From positions 5,699 through 69,698 of the forward strand of contig CAVJLN010000011.1 in the NCBI GenBank assembly GCA_963650485.1: a stretch of DNA of 64,000 bases, in the 5' to 3' direction. Under the pieces are notes generated by a model. It saw nothing but the letters and a program-made list of their open reading frames with translations, was not told the DNA's origin and did no database searches. This document shows, one piece after another, positions 44,886 through 53,666 of the stretch. Both the position numbers and the translations under genes were made by a program. The stretch's first letter is position 1; every line of letters begins with the position of its first letter. The stretch is from Suilimivivens sp963650485. Its GTDB lineage: Bacteria > Bacillota > Clostridia > Lachnospirales > Lachnospiraceae.

Positions 44886-46241
44886 TCACCCTTCCCGGTC
44901 TGCCGGCAGCTTCCGGAAGAAACCAACCGTAAACGGAATACAGATCAGAGCGGTGAGTACATCCGCAACTGCCTGTGCATACTGCACTCCGGCAATTCCG
45001 AAAGCATACTGCATCATTAAAATGAGTGGAATAAAGCACAAACCATTCCGTAATGTAGACAGGAAGGTTGCATTCAGCTTATATCCGATGCTCTGGAACA
45101 TCATATTGTTACACACACTGAACGGGACGAAAAACAGTGCCAGACACTGTGCCCGCATCGCCGGAATTCCAATGGCAATAACCTCCGGATCATTCCGGAA
45201 CCACGCCACAACCGTTCCTGCCATAAAAAAGCCCACAAGTGCAAATGCACCCAGCATCACCGTTCCAAAAATCCAGGTAAAGTAAAAACCCTTTCTTACT
45301 CTCGAAAATCTCCCGGCGCCATAGTTAAAGCCTGCAACCGGCTGGAAGCCCTGTCCAATGCCGAGTCCGACACTGAAAATAAACATGCTGATCCGGTTTA
45401 CAATGCTCATGGCGGCAATCGCAGCATCTCCGTAAGCGCCTGCCGTATGATTCAGCACCATCGTGGAAATACTGGCAAGCCCCTGACGCGCCAGACTCGG
45501 AAGCCCTGTAGTCACAATCTCTCCAAGCGTCTTAACTGTAAAGCTGATGTAACGAACCGCAAAGGTTGTCTGTGTCTTTTTCCGCAAAAACATGCTGAGC
45601 AGGATTCCGAAGGAAAGATACTGGCTGATTGCAGTTGCAAGCCCGGCTCCTCCGATTCCCATATGCAGCACACGGATGAAATATGCATCCAGAAAAATAT
45701 TTAAAAATCCGCCGCTCGTAAGTCCGATCATGGCAAAAAAAGCCCGCCCCTCGTACCGCAGAATGTTATTCATCACACAGCTGCTCACCATAGCAGGTGC
45801 CGCAAGCAGAATATAAAACGCATATTCCCTTGCAAAAGGGAGAATCGTATCCGTACTTCCAAGCAGCCGCACTAACGGTGTCAGAAAGCACAATCCAAGA
45901 ACCAATACCAGTATACCGGAAATCAATGCAGCGTAAAAGCTCGTTGCCGAATACCGTCTTGCATCCTCTACCTCTTTCGCTCCAAGCCTGCGGCTGATAA
46001 TACTTCCTGCTCCATGCCCGAACATGAAGCCCAGTGCCTGCAGAATTGCCATCAGTCCGAACACGATTCCGGTCGCCCCGCTTGCAGAGGTTCCCAGTGT
46101 CCCGACAAAATAGGTATCGGCCATATTATATAGATTGGTAACCAGCATGCTGATCGTCGTCGGCAGACCAAGCTCCAAAATAAGCTTTTCCACCGGCTGA
46201 CCGGTCATGCGGTCATACTGTGACTGCTTTTCCCTGCTCAT
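44886..46241 (-). CDS. MATE-family efflux transporter
   Basis: 451 residues, twelve helices in two halves. LGLPTTISMLVTNLYNMADTYFVG and GLPSLARQGLASISTMVLNHT are the matched N- and C-half signatures, split here by position. Na+ or H+ driven export of organic cations or drugs is the family role. It lies 40 bases upstream of the DUF5722 gene in the same direction, so both may be on one transcript. Confidence 0.92.
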   Translation of the reverse strand: MSREKQSQYDRMTGQPVEKLILELGLPTTISMLVTNLYNMADTYFVGTLGTSASGATGIVFGLMAILQALGFMFGHGAGSIISRRLGAKEVEDARRYSATSFYAALISGILVLVLGLCFLTPLVRLLGSTDTILPFAREYAFYILLAAPAMVSSCVMNNILRYEGRAFFAMIGLTSGGFLNIFLDAYFIRVLHMGIGGAGLATAISQYLSFGILLSMFLRKKTQTTFAVRYISFTVKTLGEIVTTGLPSLARQGLASISTMVLNHTAGAYGDAAIAAMSIVNRISMFIFSVGLGIGQGFQPVAGFNYGAGRFSRVRKGFYFTWIFGTVMLGAFALVGFFMAGTVVAWFRNDPEVIAIGIPAMRAQCLALFFVPFSVCNNMMFQSIGYKLNATFLSTLRNGLCFIPLILMMQYAFGIAGVQYAQAVADVLTALICIPFTVGFFRKLPADREG

Positions 46242-46344
46242 ACTGCCTCACTTTTCTTTCCGTCTGTACTGAAAGCATTACATTCCTTCTATAATATATG
46301 TACTGCCCGTATTCCTCATTCCCGGACAGACCATGTCCGGGGCT

Positions 46345-47709
46345 TTACTGCACAATCTGCCTTGCAACGTAAACACCGCTTGCAGACGCATGGGACAGAG
46401 AGTGCGTTACCCCGCTGCCGTCACCGATAATGTATAGTCCCTTATGGCAGCTTTCCAGATTTTCATTGAGCTCCACTTCCATATTATAAAACTTCACCTC
46501 AACACCATAAAGCAGCGTATCGTCATTGGCCGTACCCGGTGCGATCTTATCGAGAGCATAAATCATTTCGATAATACCATCTAAAATACGCTTCGGAAGT
46601 ACCAGACTTAAATCCCCCGGTGTTGCAGAAAGGGTTGGCTCCACAAGTCCCTCTTCGATTCTCTTCGCGTTACTTCTTCGTCCTCTTACCAGATCCCCGA
46701 AACGCTGTACAATGACGCCGCCTCCGAGCATATTGGAAAGTCTTGCTATACTTTCACCGTATCCGTTACTGTCCTTGAACGGCTCGGAGAAGTGCTTGGA
46801 TACCAGCAGGGCAAAGTTGGTATTTTCGGTCTGCTTATCGGCACCCTCATAGCTGTGTCCGTTTACGGTAACAATTCCGTTCGTGTTCTCATTTACCACG
46901 ATACCGTGCGGATTCATACAGAAGGTCCGAACCGCATCCTCAAACTTTTCGGTACGGTACACGATCTTGCTCTCATAAAGCTCATCCGTCAGATGGGAGA
47001 AAATCACCGCCGGAAGCTCGACACGCACACCGATATCGACACGGTTCGATTTCGTATTGATCTGTAAATCCCGGCAGATCTGTTCCATCCACTTACTTCC
47101 GCTTCGTCCAACGGAAATGATGCATTTATCGGAATAGTAAGAGCCATTTTCACAGACAATCTCATATCCTTCGTCCCTTGTCTTTACCGTCTGAACCGGC
47201 GTATCAAAGTAGAAATCCACCTTATCCTTAAGCTCTGCATAAAGATTTTCCAAAACAATCAGGTTAATATCTGTTCCCAGATGACGCACGGACGCATCGA
47301 GCAGATTCAGCTTATTCTGCAGACAGATCTTCTTAAACGCCGTGCCGGAGGTCGAATATAGCTTCGTTCCCTCACCGCCAAACTTCATGTTAATGTCATC
47401 CACATATTTCATCAGCTCAATCGCCTGGCTTCTGCCAATGTATTCGTATAAGGTTCCGCCGAATGCGTTGGTAATATTGTATTTCCCATCGGAAAAAGCG
47501 CCTGCTCCTCCGAAACCGCTCATAATTGAACAACTCTTACAATTAACACAATTTTTTACCTTTACCCCGTCAATCGGACAATGGCGCTTATCCAAAGCAT
47601 GCCCTGCTTCAAAAACCGCAATCTTCACATCTTTACTGCGCTGTACCATCTCATATGCCGAAAAAATTCCTCCCGGCCCTGCTCCAATGATGATTACATC
47701 GTATTTCAT
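46345..47709 (-). CDS. FAD-dependent dehydrogenase (COG2509-like)
   Basis: 454 residues. N-terminal dinucleotide fold IIIGAGPGGIFSAYEM, a central Cys-rich stretch KNCVNCKSCSIMSGFGGAGAFSDGK and C-terminal GLYIIGDGSGVTHSLSHASASG where FAD is closed in. The family is uncharacterised and resembles BFD/thioredoxin-reductase-like flavoproteins. The CxxCxxC spacing suggests a redox disulfide or metal site. A short hairpin (CCCGGACA/TGTCCGGG, 46321-46341) follows the stop but has no U-run. Confidence 0.85.
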   Translation of the reverse strand: MKYDVIIIGAGPGGIFSAYEMVQRSKDVKIAVFEAGHALDKRHCPIDGVKVKNCVNCKSCSIMSGFGGAGAFSDGKYNITNAFGGTLYEYIGRSQAIELMKYVDDINMKFGGEGTKLYSTSGTAFKKICLQNKLNLLDASVRHLGTDINLIVLENLYAELKDKVDFYFDTPVQTVKTRDEGYEIVCENGSYYSDKCIISVGRSGSKWMEQICRDLQINTKSNRVDIGVRVELPAVIFSHLTDELYESKIVYRTEKFEDAVRTFCMNPHGIVVNENTNGIVTVNGHSYEGADKQTENTNFALLVSKHFSEPFKDSNGYGESIARLSNMLGGGVIVQRFGDLVRGRRSNAKRIEEGLVEPTLSATPGDLSLVLPKRILDGIIEMIYALDKIAPGTANDDTLLYGVEVKFYNMEVELNENLESCHKGLYIIGDGSGVTHSLSHASASGVYVARQIVQ

Positions 47710-47789
47710 TCCTGCTTTCCATCCTTTCCTTATATATAACTATGCAGTTGTTCTGAATAATTACATTTGTTCAGAATAAAAGTTTCCTT

Positions 47790-48039
47790 TGCTTCGCAGC
47801 CGCTTGTTTTTTGTTCATTTCAAACTCGCATGCCCGTGCTTCGCACTCCCTGTCGTACTTCGTCCGACGCATGCTCGTTAAAGAGTGCAGAAAAACAAAT
47901 GTCTGCTTCGCAGCCGCTTGTTTTTTGTTCATTTCAAACTCGCATGCCCGTGCTTCGCACTCCCTGTCGTACTTCGTCCGACGCATGCTCGTTAAAGAGT
48001 GCAGAAAAACAAATGTCTGCTTCGCAGCCGCTTGTTTTT
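47790..48039. repeat. 114-bp tandem repeat, 2.2 copies
   Basis: Two copies (starting 47791 and 47905) appear identical over 114 bases, with a third of about 21 bases from 48019. Each unit holds several small inverted repeats: GTGC-TTC-GCAC, CTGC-TTC-GCAG, GTCG/CGAC and two GCATGC palindromes. As 114 is 38 codons, frames stay open on both strands, giving repetitive spurious ORFs. Confidence 0.95.
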
Positions 48040-48052
48040 CTTTGCACTCTTT
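47994..48052. repeat. long inverted repeat closing the tandem array
   Basis: AAAGAGTGCA (47994-48003) pairs with TGCACTCTTT (48043-48052), inside it AAAAACAA pairs with TTGTTTTT, and CTGC-TTC-GCAG forms the tip. The whole makes one long stem with small internal loops. Confidence 0.85.
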
Positions 48053-48102
48053 ACATTATGGCATAAATTTGAGCGGAACACAATTCCTTATCGACTTCCG
48101 AC

Positions 48103-48131
48103 TTGTGAAATGCATGGAAATCAACTATAAT
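48103..48131 (+). promoter_or_regulatory. promoter upstream of FRG gene and sugar ABC operon
   Basis: -35 TTGTGA (48103-48108), 17-base spacer, perfect -10 TATAAT (48126-48131). It would give a leader of about 95 bases before the FRG gene. Confidence 0.75.
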
Positions 48132-48230
48132 CAGACTGATGTGGCTCATTATCGCAGATCAGAACTGTGATTCAGCTTTATTTGTCAGCTATTCAGAGCC
48201 ATTATTTATGATAACAGCGAGGTATTTTTC

Positions 48231-48980
48231 ATGATCATTCAGGAAATTCATACCATGGATGAGCTGCTTCAGTTCGTAAGCAGCTTAAACCAAAAACATG
48301 GCCTGCGGCTCTGGTATCGCGGCGAAGAGAATTCGGAGCTGTCCTTAATTCCCTCGATCCAGCGGAGCCAGAAGCGGATTGATGTGGAACGTTACATTAC
48401 CAATGATTTTTATATCCGGGCAAGGCAGATTATGAAAAATGCCCCGGAAAAGCACAATTACGCCGCCTGGGTTTCCATCATGCAGCACTACGGACTTCCC
48501 ACACGGATGCTGGACTGGAGTCAGTCACCTCTCATTGCCTCCTTCTTTGCAACCGAAACCTATAAGGTACAGCCAACACTGGATGCCTGCGTATGGGTTC
48601 TGGTTCCGGCCCGTCTCAATGAACGGGAGGGCTTCGGGCACTGCATTTATCCGATCGATGCGGATACCACACAGGAGATGCTGCTGCCAGCCTTCAAGCA
48701 CAATCACCACAATCCTGAGGTTGCCGACCGCATCCTCGCCTGCAGCTCTACCGACAACAACCTGCGTATGTATGCACAACAGTCGAACTTCACCGTACAC
48801 AATTCTCTGCAGAGACTTGAAGACATCTGCGATGAGAATACCTTATATAAGATCATTATTCCATGTGAGCGCAAGAAATACTTCATCGACAGCCTGCGTG
48901 TATTCGGCATCACGGAGGGATCCATTTATCCGGATCTGGATCACATTTCCAGCGACTTACGCGATTCCTATGGGATATAA
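48231..48980 (+). CDS. FRG-domain protein
   Basis: 249 residues. LRLWYRGEENSELSLIPSIQR holds the F/Y-R-G motif naming the domain (positions ~25-45), followed by MQHYGLPTRMLDWSQSPLIASFFA, the second conserved block. FRG domains are fold-related to ADP-ribosyl/phosphate enzymes by some predictions, but no activity is established. No signal peptide or membrane helix. It starts 8 bases after GAGG and is 15 bases upstream of the sugar-transporter ATPase gene, so both are likely co-transcribed, a partnership with no evident reason. Confidence 0.85.
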   Translation: MIIQEIHTMDELLQFVSSLNQKHGLRLWYRGEENSELSLIPSIQRSQKRIDVERYITNDFYIRARQIMKNAPEKHNYAAWVSIMQHYGLPTRMLDWSQSPLIASFFATETYKVQPTLDACVWVLVPARLNEREGFGHCIYPIDADTTQEMLLPAFKHNHHNPEVADRILACSSTDNNLRMYAQQSNFTVHNSLQRLEDICDENTLYKIIIPCERKKYFIDSLRVFGITEGSIYPDLDHISSDLRDSYGI

Positions 48981-48994
48981 AAAAGGGGGCACCT

Positions 48995-50098
48995 ATGAAA
49001 ATTGTATTAGAGCACTTAACCAAAAGATTTCCCAACCGCAACAAGAAAATCCGCGAGGATGTGGTTGCCGTCAACGATTTTTCCTTTGAAATTCCGGACG
49101 GCAAGCTGATCGGACTTCTCGGGCCTTCCGGCTGCGGCAAGAGTACTGCTTTGAACCTGATCAGCGGTCTGTTAAAGCCAAGTGAAGGTAAAATTTTCTT
49201 CGGAGAGGACGAGGTAACCAATCTTCCTGCCGAAAACAGGGGCGTTGGACTCGTGTTCCAGAACTATGCCCTGTATCCGCATCTGACGGTAAAGCAGAAC
49301 ATCCAGTTTCCTCTTGAGAATTTAAAAGGAAAGGACAAACTCTCCAAAGAGGAAATGAACCGCCGCGTGTTAGAGGCTGCAAAGCTTGTTCAAATTGAAA
49401 TGCTGATGGATCGTAAGCCCAGCGAGCTTTCCGGCGGTCAGCAGCAGCGTGTTGCCATTGCCCGTGCATTAGTAAAAATGCCGAAGGTTCTTCTCCTTGA
49501 TGAGCCTTTATCCAATCTGGATGCCAGACTCCGTCTGCAGACCCGAGAGGAGCTGCGCCGGATCCAGTGCGAAACCAAGATCACAACCGTCTTCGTTACC
49601 CACGATCAGGAAGAAGCCATGAGCATTTCGGACAGGATCATCGTCATGAAAGAGGGCGTAATCCAGCAGATCGGAGAGCCGCAGGAGGTTTATGACAATC
49701 CTGCTAACCTGTTCGTTGCGAAGTTCCTCGGAACTCCGCCGATCAATGTTTTCCGCGGTCAGGTGAAGGATCATACTTTATATATAGGAAAGGATGCCAT
49801 CTTTAAGGTGGGGGATGCTGCAGATCAGGAAGTCTATGTCGGCGTTCGTCCGGAAGGCTTTATTCTGAACGAAAACGGTGCGCTTCACTGTGATCTGAAC
49901 CGTCTTGAAGTCATGGGACGTGACGTGAGTGTCGTTTCTACCAAAGAAGAGTCCGAAAATGCGACCATCCGTTCCATTATCAGTGCCGAAAACTCCGTAG
50001 ACACCGGCTCTCCGGTTGTTTCCTTTGATTTGAAGCCCAATAAGGTATTTCTGTTCCACAAGGATACCCAGCTGCGTATTCCTTACACCATATCCTGA
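48995..50098 (+). CDS. carbohydrate ABC importer ATPase (UgpC/MsmK type)
   Basis: 367 residues: Walker A GPSGCGKST, signature ELSGGQQQR, Walker B VLLLDEPLSNLD, switch His in FVTHDQEEAM, and a C-terminal TOBE-like regulatory domain from about residue 240 (FLGTPPINVFRGQ, GVRPEGFIL). It energises uptake through the two permeases downstream. AAGGGGG before the ATG. Sugar ATPases of this kind often serve several transporters, but here all partners are adjacent. Confidence 0.93.
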   Translation: MKIVLEHLTKRFPNRNKKIREDVVAVNDFSFEIPDGKLIGLLGPSGCGKSTALNLISGLLKPSEGKIFFGEDEVTNLPAENRGVGLVFQNYALYPHLTVKQNIQFPLENLKGKDKLSKEEMNRRVLEAAKLVQIEMLMDRKPSELSGGQQQRVAIARALVKMPKVLLLDEPLSNLDARLRLQTREELRRIQCETKITTVFVTHDQEEAMSISDRIIVMKEGVIQQIGEPQEVYDNPANLFVAKFLGTPPINVFRGQVKDHTLYIGKDAIFKVGDAADQEVYVGVRPEGFILNENGALHCDLNRLEVMGRDVSVVSTKEESENATIRSIISAENSVDTGSPVVSFDLKPNKVFLFHKDTQLRIPYTIS

Positions 50099-50206
50099 TT
50101 CTGCATTACCAAATAGTCATGCAGAAATAACAGCAGGAGCTACCGAATACGATGAAACATCCACCTGCATGAAAGAAACAGATGGATAAGGAAGGAGACT
50201 ACACAC

Positions 50207-51100
50207 ATGATGGAAAAAAACAACCTCAAAGGGTGGCTTTATCTGCTGCCCGCATTCCTGTTTCTGGGTGTGTTTATGATTTACCCTTTAATTGATGTTT
50301 TTGTATATTCCTTTGAGGAAGGCTATAATTCCGCTTCCCAGACCTACTTCGGAATCGGACTGTATAACTATTCCTATGTATTGCACGACACCTATTTCCT
50401 GCAGGCTGTGAAAAACACCTTTATTCTTGTCATCATTACCGTTCCGGTTTCTACACTCCTTGCACTGTTCATTTCACTGGGCTTAAGCTCCATCAAACCC
50501 TTAAAGGAGCTGTTTGAAACGATCTACTTCCTGCCCTATGTAACGAACACGCTGGCAGTCGGTCTGGTATTTATGATTCTGTTCAAAAAGACCGCCTACA
50601 CAGACGGTATGGTGAATCTCCTGATTCAGGCTTTCGGCGGGCATTCTGTGGATTTCATTGACGGTCCCTACTGGGCGAAAATGTTCGTGCTTTGTTTTTA
50701 CACAATATGGGTGGTTCTTCCCTTTAAAATCCTGATTCTGACAAGTGCACTGGCTTCCGTGAACCAGACCTATTACAATGCCGCCAAAGTGGACGGTACT
50801 TCACGTGCGAGAATCTTCCGCAAGATTACCCTTCCGATGATCTCACCCATGATCTTTTATCTGGTCATTACCGGCTTTATCGGCGCTTTCAAGGCCTACA
50901 GCGATGCCGTCGCGCTGTTCGGTACCGATCTGAATGCTGCTGAGATGAACACCATCGTCGGCTATGTTTACGATATGCTTTACGGTAACAGCGGTGGCTA
51001 TCCCTCCTATGCGTCGGCAGCCGCTATCATCCTGTTTACCATTGTTCTGACCATCACCTGCATTAACCTGCTGGTCAGCAAAAAGCATGTATACTATTAA
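50207..51100 (+). CDS. sugar ABC importer permease (MalF/UgpA type)
   Basis: 297 residues, six helices. The EAA loop that touches the ATPase is visible in YYNAAKVDGTSRARIFRKITLP. Family proteins import sugars or glycerol-3-phosphate. GGAAGGAG precedes the ATG. It is 108 bases after the ATPase gene and 14 bases before the second permease. Confidence 0.92.
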   Translation: MMEKNNLKGWLYLLPAFLFLGVFMIYPLIDVFVYSFEEGYNSASQTYFGIGLYNYSYVLHDTYFLQAVKNTFILVIITVPVSTLLALFISLGLSSIKPLKELFETIYFLPYVTNTLAVGLVFMILFKKTAYTDGMVNLLIQAFGGHSVDFIDGPYWAKMFVLCFYTIWVVLPFKILILTSALASVNQTYYNAAKVDGTSRARIFRKITLPMISPMIFYLVITGFIGAFKAYSDAVALFGTDLNAAEMNTIVGYVYDMLYGNSGGYPSYASAAAIILFTIVLTITCINLLVSKKHVYY

Positions 51101-51113
51101 GGAGGACACTGCC

Positions 51114-51977
51114 ATGGATTACGAAAAGCTTCAGAAATCTGCCAAAGCAAAAGGCATTGCCAGAAATGTTGTGATTTATACCCTGCTGATCTTCTGGGCG
51201 ATTATGGTTCTGTTTCCTTTTTACTGGATGATCCTTACCTCCGTAAAAAGCTACAGCTCCTACAACAGTGAATATGTTCCGTCGTTCTTCACCCTGTCAC
51301 CGACGATGCAGAACTATATTGATGCATTTACCACGGTTTCTCTGGGCAGATACCTGTGGAACACCCTGATTTTTACCGTGATTACCACTGCGATTATGCT
51401 GGTTGTGATTACGCTTGCGGCATTTGCCTTTGCAAGGCTTCAGTTCCGTGGCAAAAACATTGCCTTTGCGCTGTTCCTGTCCTTAATGATGATTCCGAAT
51501 GAGCTTGTGATCATCACGAACTTCGTCACCATCACAAACCTTGATCTGCGGAACAGCTTTTTAGGACTGATTCTACCGTCCGTGACCTCGGTTTTCTATA
51601 TCTATCTGCTGCGTGAGAATTTCGCACAGATTCCGGACGAGCTTTATTATGCCGCCAAGGTGGATGGTACCTCGGATCTGCGCTACCTGCGTAAGGTCAT
51701 GATTCCGATCTGCCGCCCGACGCTCATTACCATCATTATCCTGAAGGTCATTGAATGCTGGAATTCCTATGTATGGCCGCGGTTAATTACCGATGATCCA
51801 AACTACTATCTGGTATCCAACGGCATTCAGGAAATCCGCGAAAACGGCTTCGGTCGTGAGAACATCCCCGCCATGATGGCTGCGGTTGTGGTGATCTCCC
51901 TGCCGCTTATCGTATTGTTCCTGATTTTCCGCAAAAAGGTCATGGCAGGCGTATCGAGAGGAGGTACAAAGGGATGA
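51114..51977 (+). CDS. sugar ABC importer permease (MalG/UgpE type)
   Basis: About 287 residues, six helices, EAA loop in LYYAAKVDGTSDLRYLRKVMIP. The ATG at 51114 is preceded by AAGGAGG with 8-base spacing; the frame is open from 51087, which would overlap the first permease. The end overlaps the start of the binding-protein gene by ATGA (51974-51977). Confidence 0.92.
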   Translation: MDYEKLQKSAKAKGIARNVVIYTLLIFWAIMVLFPFYWMILTSVKSYSSYNSEYVPSFFTLSPTMQNYIDAFTTVSLGRYLWNTLIFTVITTAIMLVVITLAAFAFARLQFRGKNIAFALFLSLMMIPNELVIITNFVTITNLDLRNSFLGLILPSVTSVFYIYLLRENFAQIPDELYYAAKVDGTSDLRYLRKVMIPICRPTLITIIILKVIECWNSYVWPRLITDDPNYYLVSNGIQEIRENGFGRENIPAMMAAVVVISLPLIVLFLIFRKKVMAGVSRGGTKG

Positions 51978-53587
51978 GAAAACATACCATTTCAAAATTA
52001 CTGCTTACAGCTTCCCTGCTTGCAGGCGCACTCGGACTTACCGGCTGCCACGGCTCCAAGGGTCAGAATGATTTCACTGTTCCGGAGGCCTTCGATACCT
52101 CCCGGAATTATGAAATTACCTTCTGGGCCAAGAACGATACAAATAAAACCCAGACCGAGATCTACAAGAAAGCCATTGAAGATTTTCAGGAGCTGTATCC
52201 CAATATTACCGTAAACTTACGTCTCTACACGGATTATGGCAAGATTTATAACGATGTCATCACGAACATTGCAACGGACACCACTCCAAATGTCTGCATT
52301 ACCTATCCGGATCATATTGCTACTTACCTCACCGGAAGCAACGTCGTGGTTCCGCTAGACACTCTTTTTACCAATGAAAAATACGGACTGGGCGGATCGG
52401 ACCTTCTGTTTGACGGACCCACGCAGGAGGAAATCATTCCGCAATTCTTAAACGAATGCGAATTTAACGGCCATTATTATGCGCTGCCCTATATGCGCTC
52501 CACCGAAGCCTGCTATGTGAATAAGACCTATGTGGAAAAGCTTGGCTATACCCTGCCGGAAACCCTGACCTGGGATTTCGTCTGGGAGGTTTCCGAGGCT
52601 GCCATGAAGCAGAATGCGGATGGTACCTTTGCCGTCAACGGACAGAAGGTCATGATTCCTTTCATAGACAAGTCCACGGACAATATGATGATCCAGATGC
52701 TGAAGCAGAAGGGCGCCGGATATTCGACCGATAACGGCGATATCGAAATCTTTAACGATACCACCACAGAGCTGCTTTATACCATTGCTTCCCATGCAAA
52801 GACAGGTGCTTTTTCCACCTTCAAAATTTCCAGCTATCCGGCGAACTTCCTGAATGCGGGACAATGCATTTTCGCGATTGATTCAACAGCCGGTGCAACC
52901 TGGATGGGAACCCATGCCCCGCTTTCCGATATCAGCGAAGATGCGCTCGTTGACTTTGACACGGAAGTGATGATGATTCCGCAGTTCGACCCTGAAAATC
53001 CGCAGATGATTTCCCAGGGACCTTCCGTCTGCGTTTTTAACAAGAAGGATTCGCAGGAGGTGCTTGCTTCCTGGCTGTTCACCCAGTATCTGCTCACCAA
53101 CGACGTGCAGATCGCCTATTCCGAAACCGAAGGCTATGTGCCTGTCACTTCAAAGGCACAGGATTCTGTCGAATATCAGGATTATTTATCCCGCGAGGGC
53201 GAAGACAATAATCTCTACTATGATGTAAAAATCAAGGCTTCCCGGCTTTTGCTTGATAACACCGACCACACCTTTGTGACTCCGGTATTTAACGGCTCAG
53301 CTTCCCTTCGTGATGCTGCCGGTCAGATGATCGAAAATGTCACGAAATCCACCCGCCGGAAGCAGACGGTAGATGATGCCTTTATGAAGAGCATGTTTGA
53401 GGATGTAACCTCGCTATACCGTCTCGACCAGAAAAATATGAGTTCCGCCGGCAAGACAGATTTAGGGCCTTTGCCCCAGACAGCCGTTCTTTTGCTGACT
53501 TCTCTCGCCGTCACCTGGGCAGGAATTTTACTATATGTTATATCCGAAGCAATGAAAAAGCGGAAAAATAGGCAAAATAACCATTGA
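51974..53587 (+). CDS. sugar ABC importer binding lipoprotein with extra C-terminal membrane helix
   Basis: 537 residues. The lipoprotein signal ends in LTGC (Cys25). The body is a family 1 solute-binding protein (FWAKNDTNKTQTEIYKKAIEDF split, NGHYYALPYMRSTEACYVNK, GQCIFAIDSTAG). Unlike usual binding proteins it closes with a hydrophobic helix (TAVLLLTSLAVTWAGILLYVI) at about 505-525 and a Lys/Arg-rich tail, so it may be held at both ends. Ligand not determinable; the YMRSTEACYVNK block resembles UgpB-like proteins. Confidence 0.9.
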   Translation: MRKHTISKLLLTASLLAGALGLTGCHGSKGQNDFTVPEAFDTSRNYEITFWAKNDTNKTQTEIYKKAIEDFQELYPNITVNLRLYTDYGKIYNDVITNIATDTTPNVCITYPDHIATYLTGSNVVVPLDTLFTNEKYGLGGSDLLFDGPTQEEIIPQFLNECEFNGHYYALPYMRSTEACYVNKTYVEKLGYTLPETLTWDFVWEVSEAAMKQNADGTFAVNGQKVMIPFIDKSTDNMMIQMLKQKGAGYSTDNGDIEIFNDTTTELLYTIASHAKTGAFSTFKISSYPANFLNAGQCIFAIDSTAGATWMGTHAPLSDISEDALVDFDTEVMMIPQFDPENPQMISQGPSVCVFNKKDSQEVLASWLFTQYLLTNDVQIAYSETEGYVPVTSKAQDSVEYQDYLSREGEDNNLYYDVKIKASRLLLDNTDHTFVTPVFNGSASLRDAAGQMIENVTKSTRRKQTVDDAFMKSMFEDVTSLYRLDQKNMSSAGKTDLGPLPQTAVLLLTSLAVTWAGILLYVISEAMKKRKNRQNNH

Positions 53588-53611
53588 TTTATCAGAACAT
53601 TAAGGTATAAT
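53584..53611 (+). promoter_or_regulatory. promoter of the acidic lipoprotein gene
   Basis: -35 TTGATT (53584-53589, overlapping the binding-protein stop), 16-base spacer, perfect -10 TATAAT (53606-53611). Confidence 0.82.
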
Positions 53612-53623
53612 GTGAATTGCAGT

Positions 53624-53645
53624 TATCACACAGTGTGATATCACA
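53624..53645 (+). promoter_or_regulatory. nested palindromic operator
   Basis: TATCACAC-A-GTGTGATA (53624-53640) is a perfect dyad, and TGTGATATCACA (53634-53645) a second perfect dyad overlapping it. Three alternating ATCACA/TGTGAT half-sites result. They start just after the predicted transcription start, so a repressor or RNA hairpin there would control the lipoprotein gene. Confidence 0.7.
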
Positions 53646-53666
53646 TCTTTTTAGGAGGAATTTATT

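Larger units (their letters stand above)
47710..48230. other. intergenic region with tandem hairpin array and FRG promoter
   Basis: Carries the 114-bp tandem array (47790-48039), its long terminal hairpin (to 48052), and a near-consensus plus-strand promoter (48103-48131). No independent gene is supported; open frames here arise from the repeat. Confidence 0.75.

Noticed and set aside
46321..46341. Hairpin after the FAD oxidoreductase gene as a terminator
   Set aside because: Stem of 8 pairs but no U-run on the minus strand; too weak to list.
47790..48039. CRISPR array
   Set aside because: The whole 114-bp unit is identical, with no unique spacers, and no cas genes are present.
47767..48170. 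Repetitive open frames on both strands (for example MRRTKYDRECEARACEFE repeats) as genes
   Set aside because: They exist only because the 114-bp repeat is a multiple of three; no ribosome site, and several frames are open at once.
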